Of a DNA stretch of 64,000 bases, positions 27,542-36,529 are shown in pieces. How positions within the stretch are numbered: position 1 is the stretch's first letter; the number at the start of each line of letters is the position of its first letter. Below the pieces are notes generated by a model, which saw nothing but the letters and a program-made list of their open reading frames with translations, made no database searches and was not told the origin of the DNA. The DNA is from an uncultured Phycisphaerae bacterium. GTDB taxonomy: Bacteria > Planctomycetota > Phycisphaerae > UBA1845 > Fen-1342. Made by a program: the position numbers and the translations under genes. The DNA is taken from contig CALGJV010000011.1 in assembly GCA_937928595.1 (NCBI GenBank), positions 1 through 64,000 of the forward strand, read 5' to 3'.

Positions 27542-28627
27542 GTGAGCGACAAGACCGCACCCAAACAAGGGCCGGTTCGGACGTATCGCGACGCCGGCGT
27601 GGACATCGACGTGGCCGACGCGGCCGTGGACCGCATCGGGCCGCTCGTGCGGCGCACATACGGGCCGCGCGTGCTGCCGAGCCACGGCGCGTTCGCCGGG
27701 ATGTTCCGACTGGATTATGACGAGCGACTCTTCGCGCGGAACTACCGCGACCCGGTGCTGGTCGCGTGCACGGACGGCGTCGGCAGCAAGTTGCTCATCG
27801 CGATTCAGGCCGAGCGTTACACGACGATCGGGATCGACCTGGTCGCGATGAACGTCAACGATCTGTTGTGCTGCGGGGCCGAGCCGCTGTTCTTCCTCGA
27901 CTACATCGCGGTCAACAAGCTCGAGCCGGCCCGGATCGAGCAGCTCATCGGCGGCATCGTCCGCGGCTGCGAGCAGGCCGGCTGCGCGCTGCTCGGCGGC
28001 GAGATGGCCGAGATGCCCGACCTGTATCGCCGCCGGCACTTCGATCTGGCCGGCTTCGCGGTCGGCGTCGCCGAGCGCGGCCGGTTGATGAGCGCGGCGA
28101 ACGTGCGGCCGGGCGATGTGCTGATCGGGCTGGCGTCGAGCGGGCTGCACAGCAACGGCTACGCGCTGGCGCGGCGGGTGCTGCTGGATGACGCCGCGCT
28201 GCCGCTGAGCCAGCCCGTGTGGGCGCTGGGCGAGCCGCTGGTTGATGCCCTGTTGCGGCCGACGCGGATCTACGTGAAACCGGTGCTGGACGTGCTGCGA
28301 CACTATCGCGCCCGGCCGATGGTGACCGGGCTCGCGCACATCACGGGCAGCGGGCTGCCGGGCAACGTCCCGCGCATGCTGCCGCCCGACTGCGATGCCG
28401 TGCTGCGCCGGGGGGCCTGGCCGGTGCCGCCGATCTTCGGGCTGCTCGAGCACCACGGCGTGGCCGAGGACGAGCTGTACCGCGTCTTCAACATGGGGCT
28501 GGGGCTGGTGTTGGCCGTAAGGCCGAAATCCTCCGCGATCGTCGCGCGGCGGCTGGAGCGCGCCGGGGAGCAGGCCTACGTCATCGGCCGCGTGCGGCGC
28601 GGCCGCGGAATCGTGGAGTTCACATGA
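27542..28627 (+). CDS. purM: Phosphoribosylformylglycinamidine cyclo-ligase
   Basis: PurM closes the imidazole ring of AIR in purine synthesis, using ATP. The 361-residue protein shows the family signatures YRDAGVDIDVAD (residues 15-26), the ATP/metal segment VACTDGVGSKL, IGIDLVAMNVND, GAEPLFFLDYIAV, LGGEMAEMPD, LASSGLHSNGY and the C-terminal HITGSGLPGNVPR. The start is GTG at 27542. The end overlaps the next gene by ATGA, coupling it to a lipoprotein with a zinc-protease motif, which has no known purine link. Confidence 0.95.
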   Translation: MSDKTAPKQGPVRTYRDAGVDIDVADAAVDRIGPLVRRTYGPRVLPSHGAFAGMFRLDYDERLFARNYRDPVLVACTDGVGSKLLIAIQAERYTTIGIDLVAMNVNDLLCCGAEPLFFLDYIAVNKLEPARIEQLIGGIVRGCEQAGCALLGGEMAEMPDLYRRRHFDLAGFAVGVAERGRLMSAANVRPGDVLIGLASSGLHSNGYALARRVLLDDAALPLSQPVWALGEPLVDALLRPTRIYVKPVLDVLRHYRARPMVTGLAHITGSGLPGNVPRMLPPDCDAVLRRGAWPVPPIFGLLEHHGVAEDELYRVFNMGLGLVLAVRPKSSAIVARRLERAGEQAYVIGRVRRGRGIVEFT

Positions 28628-29589
28628 GGACGGCAGGTTGGCAACGGCTGCTGTGGCTCGCCCCGCTGGCGGGCGTGCTCGGGGTCCTGGCCGGCTGCGC
28701 GGCGGAGCCGCGCCGGCCGGCGGTCGCGTTCACGAACGAGGAGTGGCCGCTGGGCCGGACGACGGGCCGCAAGCTCACGAGCGACCACTACGAGCTGTAC
28801 ACGACGCTGACCGACCCGGTGCTGATCGACGCGCTGCCGGACTTCGTCGAGCGGGCGCACGCGCGCTGCCGCGCGCTGATTCCGCCGGTGAAGGAGCCGG
28901 ACGGGCGGATGCGCATCTACCTGTTCGCGACGCGCAGCCAGTGGGAGGCGTTCACCCGCAGGTTCACGGGCGAGCGGGCGGAGACGTTCCTGAAGGTGCG
29001 CAACGGCGGGTACAGCGAGCGCGGCGTCACGGTGATCGAGTACGTCTCGCACGCGGTGACGTTTCCGCTGCTGGCGCACGAGGGGTTCCATCAGTACGTG
29101 TACCACCACGTCGGCGAGAACGTTCCGCCCTGGCTTAACGAGGGGCTGGCCGTGTGGTGCGAGGGGCAGCGCTGGGGCATGTACGCGCTGGCGGACTTCG
29201 ACCCCGGGTACAACCCGTCGCGGAAGAACCAGCTCATCGAGTCGTTGCAGGGCGGGCACCTGCACCCGCTGAGCCGGCTGCTCGAGACGCACGCCGGCCG
29301 CATCATCGAGGGCTCCAGCCGTTCGGTGCTGACGTACTACGCGCAGGTCTGGGCGCTCGTGCTGTTCCTTCAGGAGGGTGAGGGCGGCAAGTACGCGGCC
29401 GGGTTCCGCCGGCTGCTGGCCGCGCTGGGCCGCCCGGAGCTGGAGGAGCAGGCCCGGGCCGGCTTCATCTGGTCCGACGAGGCGGAATTCAATTTTGGCG
29501 AGGCGGTCTTCCGCGCGTACATTCGCGAGGACATCGCGGCGGTCGAGCGCGAATACGTCAACTTCATCCGGGCCCGTTTCCTCCCGTAG
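28624..29589 (+). CDS. Gluzincin-like metallopeptidase lipoprotein
   Basis: The 321-residue product starts with a lipoprotein signal (LAGVLGVLAGC, lipidated Cys about 20). The zinc motif HEGFH (HExxH form, about residues 157-161) sits in LLAHEGFHQYVYHH, followed after about 16 residues by WLNEGLAVWCEG, whose Glu is a plausible third ligand as in gluzincins and DUF1570-type proteins. It should be anchored in the envelope and hydrolyse peptides or act as a non-classical protease; substrate unknown. It is translationally coupled to purM by an ATGA overlap. It converges on the GH9 gene. Confidence 0.75.
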   Translation: MRTAGWQRLLWLAPLAGVLGVLAGCAAEPRRPAVAFTNEEWPLGRTTGRKLTSDHYELYTTLTDPVLIDALPDFVERAHARCRALIPPVKEPDGRMRIYLFATRSQWEAFTRRFTGERAETFLKVRNGGYSERGVTVIEYVSHAVTFPLLAHEGFHQYVYHHVGENVPPWLNEGLAVWCEGQRWGMYALADFDPGYNPSRKNQLIESLQGGHLHPLSRLLETHAGRIIEGSSRSVLTYYAQVWALVLFLQEGEGGKYAAGFRRLLAALGRPELEEQARAGFIWSDEAEFNFGEAVFRAYIREDIAAVEREYVNFIRARFLP

Positions 29590-29608
29590 CGGCCGGGATC
29601 CGCCGGGG

Positions 29609-29626
29609 GAGGCCGCTCGGGGCCTC
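29609..29626. terminator. Hairpin between convergent genes
   Basis: GAGGCC and GGCCTC form a perfect 6-bp stem with a 6-base loop in the 65-base gap between convergent genes. There is no T-tract, so its use as a terminator is uncertain. Confidence 0.35.
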
Positions 29627-29654
29627 GCATACGGCCGTGGCCGGGGTCGGCCGG

Positions 29655-31448
29655 CTACTCCCACACCCGCAGGAGCAGGAGCAGCGACACCGTTCCGTCG
29701 AGGATCGGCTCGTTCGTGGAGAAATCCGCGAAATCGTCGTGGTACACGCCGATCTCCGACTGGAACCGCGCGTGGCGGTCGTCGCTCAGTGGGGCGAACT
29801 TGAGCCCGTCGTAGATATCGCGGTACACGGGCCCATCCACGACCGCCCCGACCGGCAGCCGCTGCGCCAGCTTCCAGAACAGATGGTGCGGCCGGCGCGG
29901 GGTGTCGCCGTCCGGGGGCACGCCGACCACCAGTGACACGCCCCACGGGTTGCGGCCGAAGAGCCAGTCGCGGCATTCCGCCGCCAGCGGGCGGAACCGC
30001 CGGTCGTCGGTCATCCGTTCGTAAAGCACGGCCTGGGTCGCGACGGCGATGACGTTGTTCGTCGAGCACCACACCAGCGGCGTGCCGAGCCGGTACGGAT
30101 TCCGCTCCGCGAGGGCCTGCACGCGCTCCAGGGCGGTGCGGTAGAAGCCGGCGAGCTCGGCCTGCGCCGCCGCGTCCACATGCGGGTACAGCCGCCAGTG
30201 CGCCAGGTTCACGTACGGGAAGCACTCGTAGTGCCCGTGCCGCGCCGGCCCGCCCGCCGGCGCCGACGCCGGCTGCGTCGAGCCGGCCGCCTGCGTCGTC
30301 GCGGTCAGCCGCGCGGCCGCCGGCGTGCCCGCCGCGACGCCCATCCATTCGCTGACGCCCGCCTGCCGCGCGAAGGCCAGCGCCTGTGCCCGGTACTCCG
30401 GCCGGCGCGTCGCGATGTACAGCTCGGTCGCGGCCCACTCGAGGTCGTCGCGGTCGGTCGCTTCCATGTAGTAGTGCGGGGCCTTCACCGGCACGGACAT
30501 TGCGCAGCCCGGACGCGTCCGCGCGAGCCGATAGGCCGACTCGGCGTGTTCGATCCGTCCCGTCAGCGCCAGGGCGGCCGCGGCGCGTCCCGCGAGGTTC
30601 GCCATTCCCGTCGAGCGGTTCTGGAACTTCGGCCCCTGCGGGCGGCCGGTCGCCGGCCAGGCGGGCCGCGGACCGCCGGGGCCCCAGCCGTAGTCGGTCT
30701 GGTCTTCGTGCCACAGGCCGAGCGGGGGACCGTGGTCGCGGTCGTCGCCGATCTGGACGTAGATCGTCCTGGCGTCGGGATGAATCCGGGCCACCAGCGC
30801 CGCGCCGTACTGCGCCTCCTCATCGGCGCCGGCCAGCGCCAGCGCGGCCACGCAGTACGTCGTGGTGACCATGTGCTTGATGCGGTCGGCGGCGTCGTGC
30901 CAGCCGCCGACGAGGTCCACCGGCCGGCCGGTCTCCACGTCGATGGCGTCCTGCGGGTGGCATTTCCGGCCGGTCACCGGGTTGTCGCCGCAGCGCTGGA
31001 GCCGGAGGAACTCGAGCAGTCGCGGCGGTACGTCGCGGTAGGCGTCCGGGCCGATGGTGAACTCCGGCGACGCGACGCCCCCCGCGCGGACGCGATAGCG
31101 GCCCGGCGTGCGGACGGCGGTGAAGTCCAGCCGGTAGTTGTGCGCGAACGGTCCCCACGCGCCGCAGTCGGGGCCGATGTCCGCGCTGAAGTCGCCGACC
31201 GTAAAGGCACCGGTCTGCGGCGTGGCGCTCGAGAGCACCGCGATCTTCGGATCGTCCGGCAGATAGCCGAGCTGGTTCACGCGGATCCACGGGCCGCCGT
31301 CGTCCGCGCGGACCGGGGCCAGCGCCGCGAGGGCTGCCACCGCCAACGCGTAACCGAGGGCGACGGCGGCGCCGCGGGACCGTCGGGGCGACGAGTGAGC
31401 CGCTGCTGAGCCGGACGGCCGTGACGCGTGTGGGTTCGACGGACGCAT
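29655..31448 (-). CDS. Glycoside hydrolase family 9 with N-terminal Ig-like domain
   Basis: The 597-residue exported protein has a long basic N-region and hydrophobic signal (about residues 26-47), then a CelD-type Ig-like domain (IRVNQLGYLPDDPKIAVL, residues 55-72) and a GH9 (alpha/alpha)6 barrel. The catalytic Asp pair is Asp185/Asp188 in GGWHDAADRIKH (the usual DAGD read as DAAD), and the proton donor Glu580 lies in STNEPILDGT near the C-terminus, preceded by YHDDFADF. GH9 enzymes are mainly endoglucanases, but the planctomycete/bacteroidete branch also includes exo-acting glucosidases, so cellulose or beta-glucan is likely and not proven. A Pro/Ala/Thr-rich stretch interrupts the barrel near residues 395-415. 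It starts with ATG at 31448. Confidence 0.88.
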   Translation of the reverse strand: MRPSNPHASRPSGSAAAHSSPRRSRGAAVALGYALAVAALAALAPVRADDGGPWIRVNQLGYLPDDPKIAVLSSATPQTGAFTVGDFSADIGPDCGAWGPFAHNYRLDFTAVRTPGRYRVRAGGVASPEFTIGPDAYRDVPPRLLEFLRLQRCGDNPVTGRKCHPQDAIDVETGRPVDLVGGWHDAADRIKHMVTTTYCVAALALAGADEEAQYGAALVARIHPDARTIYVQIGDDRDHGPPLGLWHEDQTDYGWGPGGPRPAWPATGRPQGPKFQNRSTGMANLAGRAAAALALTGRIEHAESAYRLARTRPGCAMSVPVKAPHYYMEATDRDDLEWAATELYIATRRPEYRAQALAFARQAGVSEWMGVAAGTPAAARLTATTQAAGSTQPASAPAGGPARHGHYECFPYVNLAHWRLYPHVDAAAQAELAGFYRTALERVQALAERNPYRLGTPLVWCSTNNVIAVATQAVLYERMTDDRRFRPLAAECRDWLFGRNPWGVSLVVGVPPDGDTPRRPHHLFWKLAQRLPVGAVVDGPVYRDIYDGLKFAPLSDDRHARFQSEIGVYHDDFADFSTNEPILDGTVSLLLLLRVWE

Positions 31449-31549
31449 GGTTCGACTCCCGCGCGGCGCCGACGGGCGGCACGGCCGCCGGACCGGTCCC
31501 CGCAGCCTGCCAGCGTATCGCCCGGCCCGCCGTCGCGGGAGAGTGCCGC

Positions 31550-32383
31550 CTATGCGGGCGGATGCACGACCGGCCGCGCGAACGCGAGCCGCCGCCGCAT
31601 GATCTCGATCGCGGCGGCGTGGTTGTCGATCAGCACGCAGTCGCGGCCGAGGCGGGCGGCGGCCTCGCCGAGCGTGCCGCTGCCGGCGAAGAAGTCGAGC
31701 AGCCGGTCGCCGGGGTTGGAGTGGACGCGGACGATGCGGTTGATGATGCCCAGCGGCTTCTGCGTGGGGTAGCCGGTTTTCTCGCGGCCGGTGGGGCTGA
31801 CGATCGTGTGCCACCAGACGTCGGTCGGCGTCTTGCCGCGGGCCGCCTTCTCCGGTCCGACCAGACCGGGCGCGAGGTACGGCACGCGGTCGATGTCGTC
31901 GTAGCGGAAGGTGTAGCGCCGCGGGTCTTTCGCGTACCACAGCAGGTTGTCGTGCTTGGGGGCCCAGCGACGGCGCGTCCGCGCGCCGTAGTCGTACGCC
32001 CAGATGATCTCGTTGAGGAACGAGCTCCGGCCGAAGATGCCGTCGAGCAGCACCTTCACATAGTGGACCTCGCGATAGTCCAGGTGCAGGAAGAAGCTGC
32101 CGGTCGGCCGCAGGAGCCGGTACGCCTGCTCGAGCCGCGGCCGCAGAAACGCGGGGTAGTCGTCGAACGCGTCGGGGTACGCGTGGGTGCCGACGCGTTC
32201 GCTGCGGTAGCGCCGCCCGGCGAAGCCGGTGCGGTCGCCGCGCGCGTCGGCGACGGTGCGCAGGCTGATGCGGGCCTGGCGGCGACCGGTGTTGAAGGGC
32301 GGGTCGATGTAGATCAGGTCGAACGACGCACCGGGCAGGCGCGGCAGGATCTCGACGCAGTCGCCGTGGTAGATCTCGATCAC
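31550..32383 (-). CDS. Orphan DNA methyltransferase, beta-class amino-methyltransferase type
   Basis: The 277-residue protein has motif IV DPPFNTG near the N-terminus (Asp 27) and the SAM-binding motif I FFAGSGTLGEAA near residue 230, the order (catalytic before SAM-binding) of beta-class N6-adenine/N4-cytosine methyltransferases. TGYPTQKP precedes motif I, as in this class. No restriction endonuclease or specificity subunit is nearby, so it is a solitary methylase, perhaps regulatory in the manner of CcrM, or a relic of a restriction system. The start is GTG at 32383 with AGGAGG about 10 bases upstream. The recognition site cannot be read from sequence. Confidence 0.88.
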   Translation of the reverse strand: MIEIYHGDCVEILPRLPGASFDLIYIDPPFNTGRRQARISLRTVADARGDRTGFAGRRYRSERVGTHAYPDAFDDYPAFLRPRLEQAYRLLRPTGSFFLHLDYREVHYVKVLLDGIFGRSSFLNEIIWAYDYGARTRRRWAPKHDNLLWYAKDPRRYTFRYDDIDRVPYLAPGLVGPEKAARGKTPTDVWWHTIVSPTGREKTGYPTQKPLGIINRIVRVHSNPGDRLLDFFAGSGTLGEAAARLGRDCVLIDNHAAAIEIMRRRLAFARPVVHPPA

Positions 32384-32440
32384 GGAAAGCCGGCCTCCTG
32401 CACGGGCCGCGCACGAACCCCCGGCTCCGTTCGCGTGCCG

Positions 32441-33943
32441 CTACGTCCGCCAGAATACGCGCAGCCGCGTGAAGATGCTCGTCAGCGCCGCCAGCAGCAC
32501 GGTTTTGGCCGCGGCCCAGAGCACCCCGAGCCACGGCGACTTCCCCATGAACCAGGCGGCCACCACCGGCTGCAAGTATGTCAGCTCTACCAGCGGGCGC
32601 ATCAGGTTGTGGACTCCGGCGTACGCGATCATCGGGTTCTGGCCGCTGGCGATGAGCGGGTAGAGCGGGCGGCGGACCCGGTACCCGTCGATCAGGACGG
32701 TGAACACGATCAGTGCGCAACCGGCCAGTCCGGTGGTGACGTAGTAGTAGCTGAGCGTGGCGCGGTCCTTCTTGATGCCGCCTTCGTACGGCTCGAGGAT
32801 CAGGCCGATCAGCAGCCACAGGACCGCCCAGCCGTACAGCCCGCGGAGCAGGTGCTCCAGCGCGCTGCGCGGGTTGCGCACCAGCAGCCCGCCGGCCGCG
32901 CCGGCCGCCGCCGCCACGAGCGGCGTCAGCCGGACCCAGCGGCTCTGGAGGCCGACGAGCAGCCACACGATGAGCCCGGCCGCGAGCAGGGCGAGCCCCG
33001 CGGCGCGAAGCAGCGCGGCGCGTGTGGGCGGGGCGCCGGGCGGAGCGTGCAGCCAGCGGAGCAGCAGCTCGCCGGCGATCGTCCCGGGCAGCACGATGTG
33101 CAGGTACTGGAGGTACCAGAGCTGCGTATAGGCGTTGACGTAGTCGCGCAGCGGCGCGGGCAGCCACGTGCCGTCCCAGAGCACTTTCACCCAGCCGTCG
33201 GCGGAGGCGCCGAGCCGCACGGCCAACAGCCCGACCAGCAACGCGATCCGCAGGGGCAGGCGGTCGGCCGTCAGGAGCCAGGCCAGCGTGCCGAACAGCG
33301 CCATGTTGGCGAGCACGACGATGATGATGTCGAACCGGCGCAGCCACGCGAGGTCGGCGTCGCCGTGGTGGCGCCACAGGAGGAACCCGACGCAGGCGGT
33401 CCAGCCGACCAGGCGCGTGGCGAGCTGCGCTCCGCGCGGCCAGTGTTGCGGCAGCCGCGCCAGAAGCGGGAAGAGCGGCACGAACAGCGCCAGTGCCGCC
33501 CAGAAGTGCGGCCGGTCGGGCGACGAGGCGAGCCGGTGGGGGCGGATCTGCTCGACGTAGAGTGCGAAGAAGGCCAGGAGCAGGCCGCGCTGGAGCGCGT
33601 GCAGCGCGAGGGTCCAGCCGGGGGTGCCGTCGCGGCGGCGACGATCGAGGGCCAGCGGCAACGCGGCGCCGAGGGCAAAGAGGAAGTAAGGGAAGACGAG
33701 GTCTACCCAGGTGAGCCCGGCGACGGCGGGATTGAACTTGCACGCCGGCGGCGGGAGCTGGGCGTGGTACATCCAGGCGGGCAGCGTGCCCCACGGCACG
33801 AGGCCGGACAGGGCCATCGTGAGGATCGCGAAACCGCGCAGCGCGTCGAGCGCGTCGGCCCGGCGGGGGGGCAGGCCGGGCCCCGGCGGGGCGGCGCGGG
33901 AGTCGGTCGGTGCGAGGTGTGCCGGGGTCGCGTCCATCGCCAT
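32441..33943 (-). CDS. DUF5009 / NagX-like polytopic membrane protein
   Basis: The 500-residue protein has about eleven hydrophobic helices. It opens with DALDALRGFAILTMALSG, the start typical of the DUF5009/COG4299 family related to heparan-alpha-glucosaminide acetyltransferases, and contains FPYFLFALGAALPLAL and the conserved IASGQNPMIAY near the C-terminus. Family knowledge: members are proposed to transfer acyl groups onto amino sugars across the membrane. The neighbouring GH9 gene, read in the same direction, fits a glycan-processing context but does not prove it. ATG at 33943 or 33937. Confidence 0.8.
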   Translation of the reverse strand: MAMDATPAHLAPTDSRAAPPGPGLPPRRADALDALRGFAILTMALSGLVPWGTLPAWMYHAQLPPPACKFNPAVAGLTWVDLVFPYFLFALGAALPLALDRRRRDGTPGWTLALHALQRGLLLAFFALYVEQIRPHRLASSPDRPHFWAALALFVPLFPLLARLPQHWPRGAQLATRLVGWTACVGFLLWRHHGDADLAWLRRFDIIIVVLANMALFGTLAWLLTADRLPLRIALLVGLLAVRLGASADGWVKVLWDGTWLPAPLRDYVNAYTQLWYLQYLHIVLPGTIAGELLLRWLHAPPGAPPTRAALLRAAGLALLAAGLIVWLLVGLQSRWVRLTPLVAAAAGAAGGLLVRNPRSALEHLLRGLYGWAVLWLLIGLILEPYEGGIKKDRATLSYYYVTTGLAGCALIVFTVLIDGYRVRRPLYPLIASGQNPMIAYAGVHNLMRPLVELTYLQPVVAAWFMGKSPWLGVLWAAAKTVLLAALTSIFTRLRVFWRT

Positions 33944-34088
33944 GTCGAGTCTCGGGGGCCGAACGGTGTCGTCGCGCGTCGGCGGCCGTGGCGTAGTGTG
34001 CGCCCGGCGTGGGCTGCGGGCCAGCGCGGCCCAGCGCGTCGCGCTGCGCCGTGCCGCATGCCATGACGGTCCCGTTTCGTTGGGCCCC

Positions 34089-34685
34089 TCAGCGCCGGCC
34101 GCGGAACGCCTCCTCCAGCATCGCGCGGTTGGCGTACTCGATCTGCGAGCCGGGGGCGATGCCGCGCGCCAGGCGCGTCAGAGCGACGCCGGTATCGGTC
34201 AGCACGCTCGTGATGTACAGCGCGGTGGCGTCGCCCTCGGCGGTGGGGTTCGTCGCGAGGATGACCTCGCGCACGCCGCCGGCGCGGACACGCCGCACGA
34301 GCGCGTCGATCGTCAGGTCGGACGGCTGCACGCCCTCCAACGGTGCGATGTGGCCCATCAGCACGTGGTAGACCCCCGTGATCACGCCGGTGGCTTCGAG
34401 CGACAGCAGGTCCTTGGGCTGCTCGACCACGACGATCTGGGCCGGGTCGCGGCGGCCGTCCGCGCAGATCGCGCACAGCTCGCCGTCGGCGAGGTTGAAG
34501 CACCGCCGGCAGGGGCGGATCTGGTCCTTGATCGCGACGATCGCCTGGGCGAGAGCGAGCGCCTCCTCCCGGGACGCTTTGAGCAGGTGGAACGCCAGCC
34601 GCTCGGCCGAGCGGGCCCCGATCCCGGGCAGGCGGCGGAGCTCGTCCATGAGCCGCTGCAGAGGTCCGGTCAGCGTCGTGCTCAT
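34089..34685 (-). CDS. recR: Recombination mediator RecR
   Basis: RecR works with RecF/RecO to load RecA at gaps. The 198-residue protein has the N-terminal helix-hairpin-helix (LPGIGARSAERLAFHLL, residues 19-35), a four-Cys zinc finger (CRRCF...CAIC, about 58-75), and a TOPRIM domain with VVVEQPKDLLSLE and LATNPTAEGDATALYI. Length and layout match the family. No dnaX or ybaB gene is adjacent, unlike many bacteria. It starts with an ATG at 34685. Confidence 0.96.
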   Translation of the reverse strand: MSTTLTGPLQRLMDELRRLPGIGARSAERLAFHLLKASREEALALAQAIVAIKDQIRPCRRCFNLADGELCAICADGRRDPAQIVVVEQPKDLLSLEATGVITGVYHVLMGHIAPLEGVQPSDLTIDALVRRVRAGGVREVILATNPTAEGDATALYITSVLTDTGVALTRLARGIAPGSQIEYANRAMLEEAFRGRR

Positions 34686-34775
34686 CGCGGCGGGGCTCCG
34701 GCGCCGACGCCCGCCGCGGGCCCGCCGCGCAAAGGGGCACGAACGGGGCCGCGGCCGGCGTCCAGCCGGGGCAGT

Positions 34776-35309
34776 TTACTGGAGCGGCGGCGCGGCGGGG
34801 AAGTCGATCGCCGTGTCGTTCACGTGGTTGAATATGTTGGTGAAGACGTTGAGGGCGTAGACGGCCGTGATCTCGGCGATGTGGCCGTCGGTGTAGCCGG
34901 CAGCGCGCACCGCCGCGAGGTCGGCGTCGGAGACGTAGCCCTTCTTCTCGTGCAGCGCGCGGACGAACCGGCCCAGCGCGGCCAGGCGCGGGTCGGTGCC
35001 GTCGCCGCGGCGGGCGGCCAGCATGTCGGCATCGCTCAGCCCGGCCATCTTGCCGAGCATCGTGTGCGCCGCGAGGCAGTAGCGGCAGTCGTTTGCTTCG
35101 GCGGTCGCCAGCGCGATGTACTCCCGTTCCTTCGCGGAAAGCTGGGCGTGCTGGAGGGCGCCGGACAGCGCCAGGTACGCCTCGAGCGCGGCCGGCGAGT
35201 TGGCCAGCCCCTTGAAGATGTTGAAATGCTTGCCCTGGAGCGGGCCCTCGAAGAGCTCGCGCACCTTTCCTTCAGCCCGCTGCGGATCGACGACGTTCAG
35301 ACGCGGCAT
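34776..35309 (-). CDS. AhpD/carboxymuconolactone-decarboxylase family protein
   Basis: The 177-residue helical protein carries the AhpD-type active-site signature CRYCLAAHT (CxxC...H, about residues 75-83), used for thiol-based peroxide chemistry. It resembles the peroxidase-related CMD family and not gamma-carboxymuconolactone decarboxylase itself. The ATG at 35309 has GGAGGA about 5 bases upstream. It stands alone between recR and a secreted C15-like protein. It probably protects against peroxides using a dihydrolipoamide-like or thioredoxin-like donor; the partner is unknown. Confidence 0.88.
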   Translation of the reverse strand: MPRLNVVDPQRAEGKVRELFEGPLQGKHFNIFKGLANSPAALEAYLALSGALQHAQLSAKEREYIALATAEANDCRYCLAAHTMLGKMAGLSDADMLAARRGDGTDPRLAALGRFVRALHEKKGYVSDADLAAVRAAGYTDGHIAEITAVYALNVFTNIFNHVNDTAIDFPAAPPLQ

Positions 35310-35374
35310 GGGGTCCTCCGGCGGCTCGCCTTCGTCGGGATGATAGGCGCGCCGGCGGCGAACCAGTCTTCGGT

Positions 35375-36436
35375 CTACCGGGTCGCGTACGCGCCCTGCC
35401 ACAGGCTCAGATCGGCCAGGTCCACGTCGCCGTCGCGGTTGGTGTCGGTCCGCGCGAATTCCGCCGGGTCCGTCTCCGGCGCGGCCGGCCGATCGGGGCC
35501 GTTCAGCGCCGCGAGCGCCGCGAGCGCGTCGGTGAACTCGACCGTGCCGTCGGCGTCCGCGTCCGTGAGCGGCGGGCGCTGCCCGTCCACGTGGGCCAGC
35601 AGGACTCGCAGGGTAACGGCCGTGCCCAGCCGACCGTCCGCGGTGGACACGCTACGGCCCACGTGGACGTGGCCGGCGGCGTAGTTGCGGAGCGGGTCTT
35701 CGGGCGCGGCGTGCAGGTCGTGCCACCAGTTACCGTGGTAGCCGATGCAGTTTGAGAGGAACTTGCTGTCGTCGATGGGGGAGATGAACGCCGCCAGCGC
35801 CGGGACCTCCGCGCTGATCGCCGCCACGATGGCGTTCATCGGCAGCGTCGACCAGCGCTCCAGCAGGTGCGGCTCGTAGTACAGCGGCATCTCCGCCGTC
35901 GGTCGCGTTGGGGCGAGGTAATCCGGCGACCATCCGGCGGCGGTGTACGTGCGATTGCCACCCTCGAGCTCCCAGCCGTTGGTTGTGTTGGCGCGGCTGA
36001 ACGTGATGAGGGCGATCGGGCGGAGTCGCTCCAGCAGCGGCCACCAGTCGGCCGACGTGTCCTGATAGTCGACCTCGAAGTCGCCGTTGCCCTTCGGGTT
36101 GGCGGTCGTGCCGCCGGGAAACTCCGGGAAGAAGGCGTACACGTTGTAACCGCGAGCCTCCCAGTCGCCGCCGACCCAGCCTATCGGATTCTGGGCGGGG
36201 TTCGGACTCCACGGGCGGAGCATCTCATTCGTCGGCGGCCAGTAGCCGGTCAGCAGCACGTTCGGTCGCCCGTTGTCGAGCAGCTCGAGCGTGTCGGCCG
36301 GGCCGCGCAGGTCGCTGCGTGTCGGGGCGGGCGCGGGCGAGCCGGGGAATTCGTCACCGGATTCCTGGGCCGCCGCGGGCCGCACTGGGGCAGCCGCCAA
36401 GGCGACCGAGAACAAGACAATGCCGCACCGAGCCAC
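35375..36436 (-). CDS. Secreted pyroglutamyl-peptidase (C15)-like protein with EF-hand dockerin-like tail
   Basis: The 353-residue protein has a signal peptide (1-23, ending AAAQ). Residues 59-265 parallel peptidase C15: NVLLTGYWPP for the VLLTGFxPF opening, RWSTLPMNAIV before the core, FLSNCIGYHG for the (Y/F)xCNxxxY active site, and GHVHVG for the catalytic-His strand (His258). The catalytic Cys position is Ser228, with Cys230 two residues on. Two EF-hand-like loops follow: DADADGTVEFTD and DTNRDGDVDLAD, the dockerin-like tail common on planctomycete exported proteins. The GTG at 36436 has GGAGG 7 bases upstream. The C15 assignment is by eye and tentative; activity may be lost or changed. 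Confidence 0.6.
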   Translation of the reverse strand: MARCGIVLFSVALAAAPVRPAAAQESGDEFPGSPAPAPTRSDLRGPADTLELLDNGRPNVLLTGYWPPTNEMLRPWSPNPAQNPIGWVGGDWEARGYNVYAFFPEFPGGTTANPKGNGDFEVDYQDTSADWWPLLERLRPIALITFSRANTTNGWELEGGNRTYTAAGWSPDYLAPTRPTAEMPLYYEPHLLERWSTLPMNAIVAAISAEVPALAAFISPIDDSKFLSNCIGYHGNWWHDLHAAPEDPLRNYAAGHVHVGRSVSTADGRLGTAVTLRVLLAHVDGQRPPLTDADADGTVEFTDALAALAALNGPDRPAAPETDPAEFARTDTNRDGDVDLADLSLWQGAYATR

Positions 36437-36529
36437 GTCGGTCCTCCGAGGATTTCAAGTCCGTGGGGACGCCCGCACGCCGCGGCCGCCAGTTCGCACG
36501 CGTTCCGGCGGCCGCGGGCGGGACGGGGT

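Noticed and set aside
29655-34064. Very long minus-strand frame (1469 residues) covering the GH9, methyltransferase and DUF5009 genes
   Set aside because: Only its C-terminal part (from the ATG at 31448) is a real protein; upstream it runs antisense or out of frame to genes with clear motifs, as is common in GC-rich DNA.
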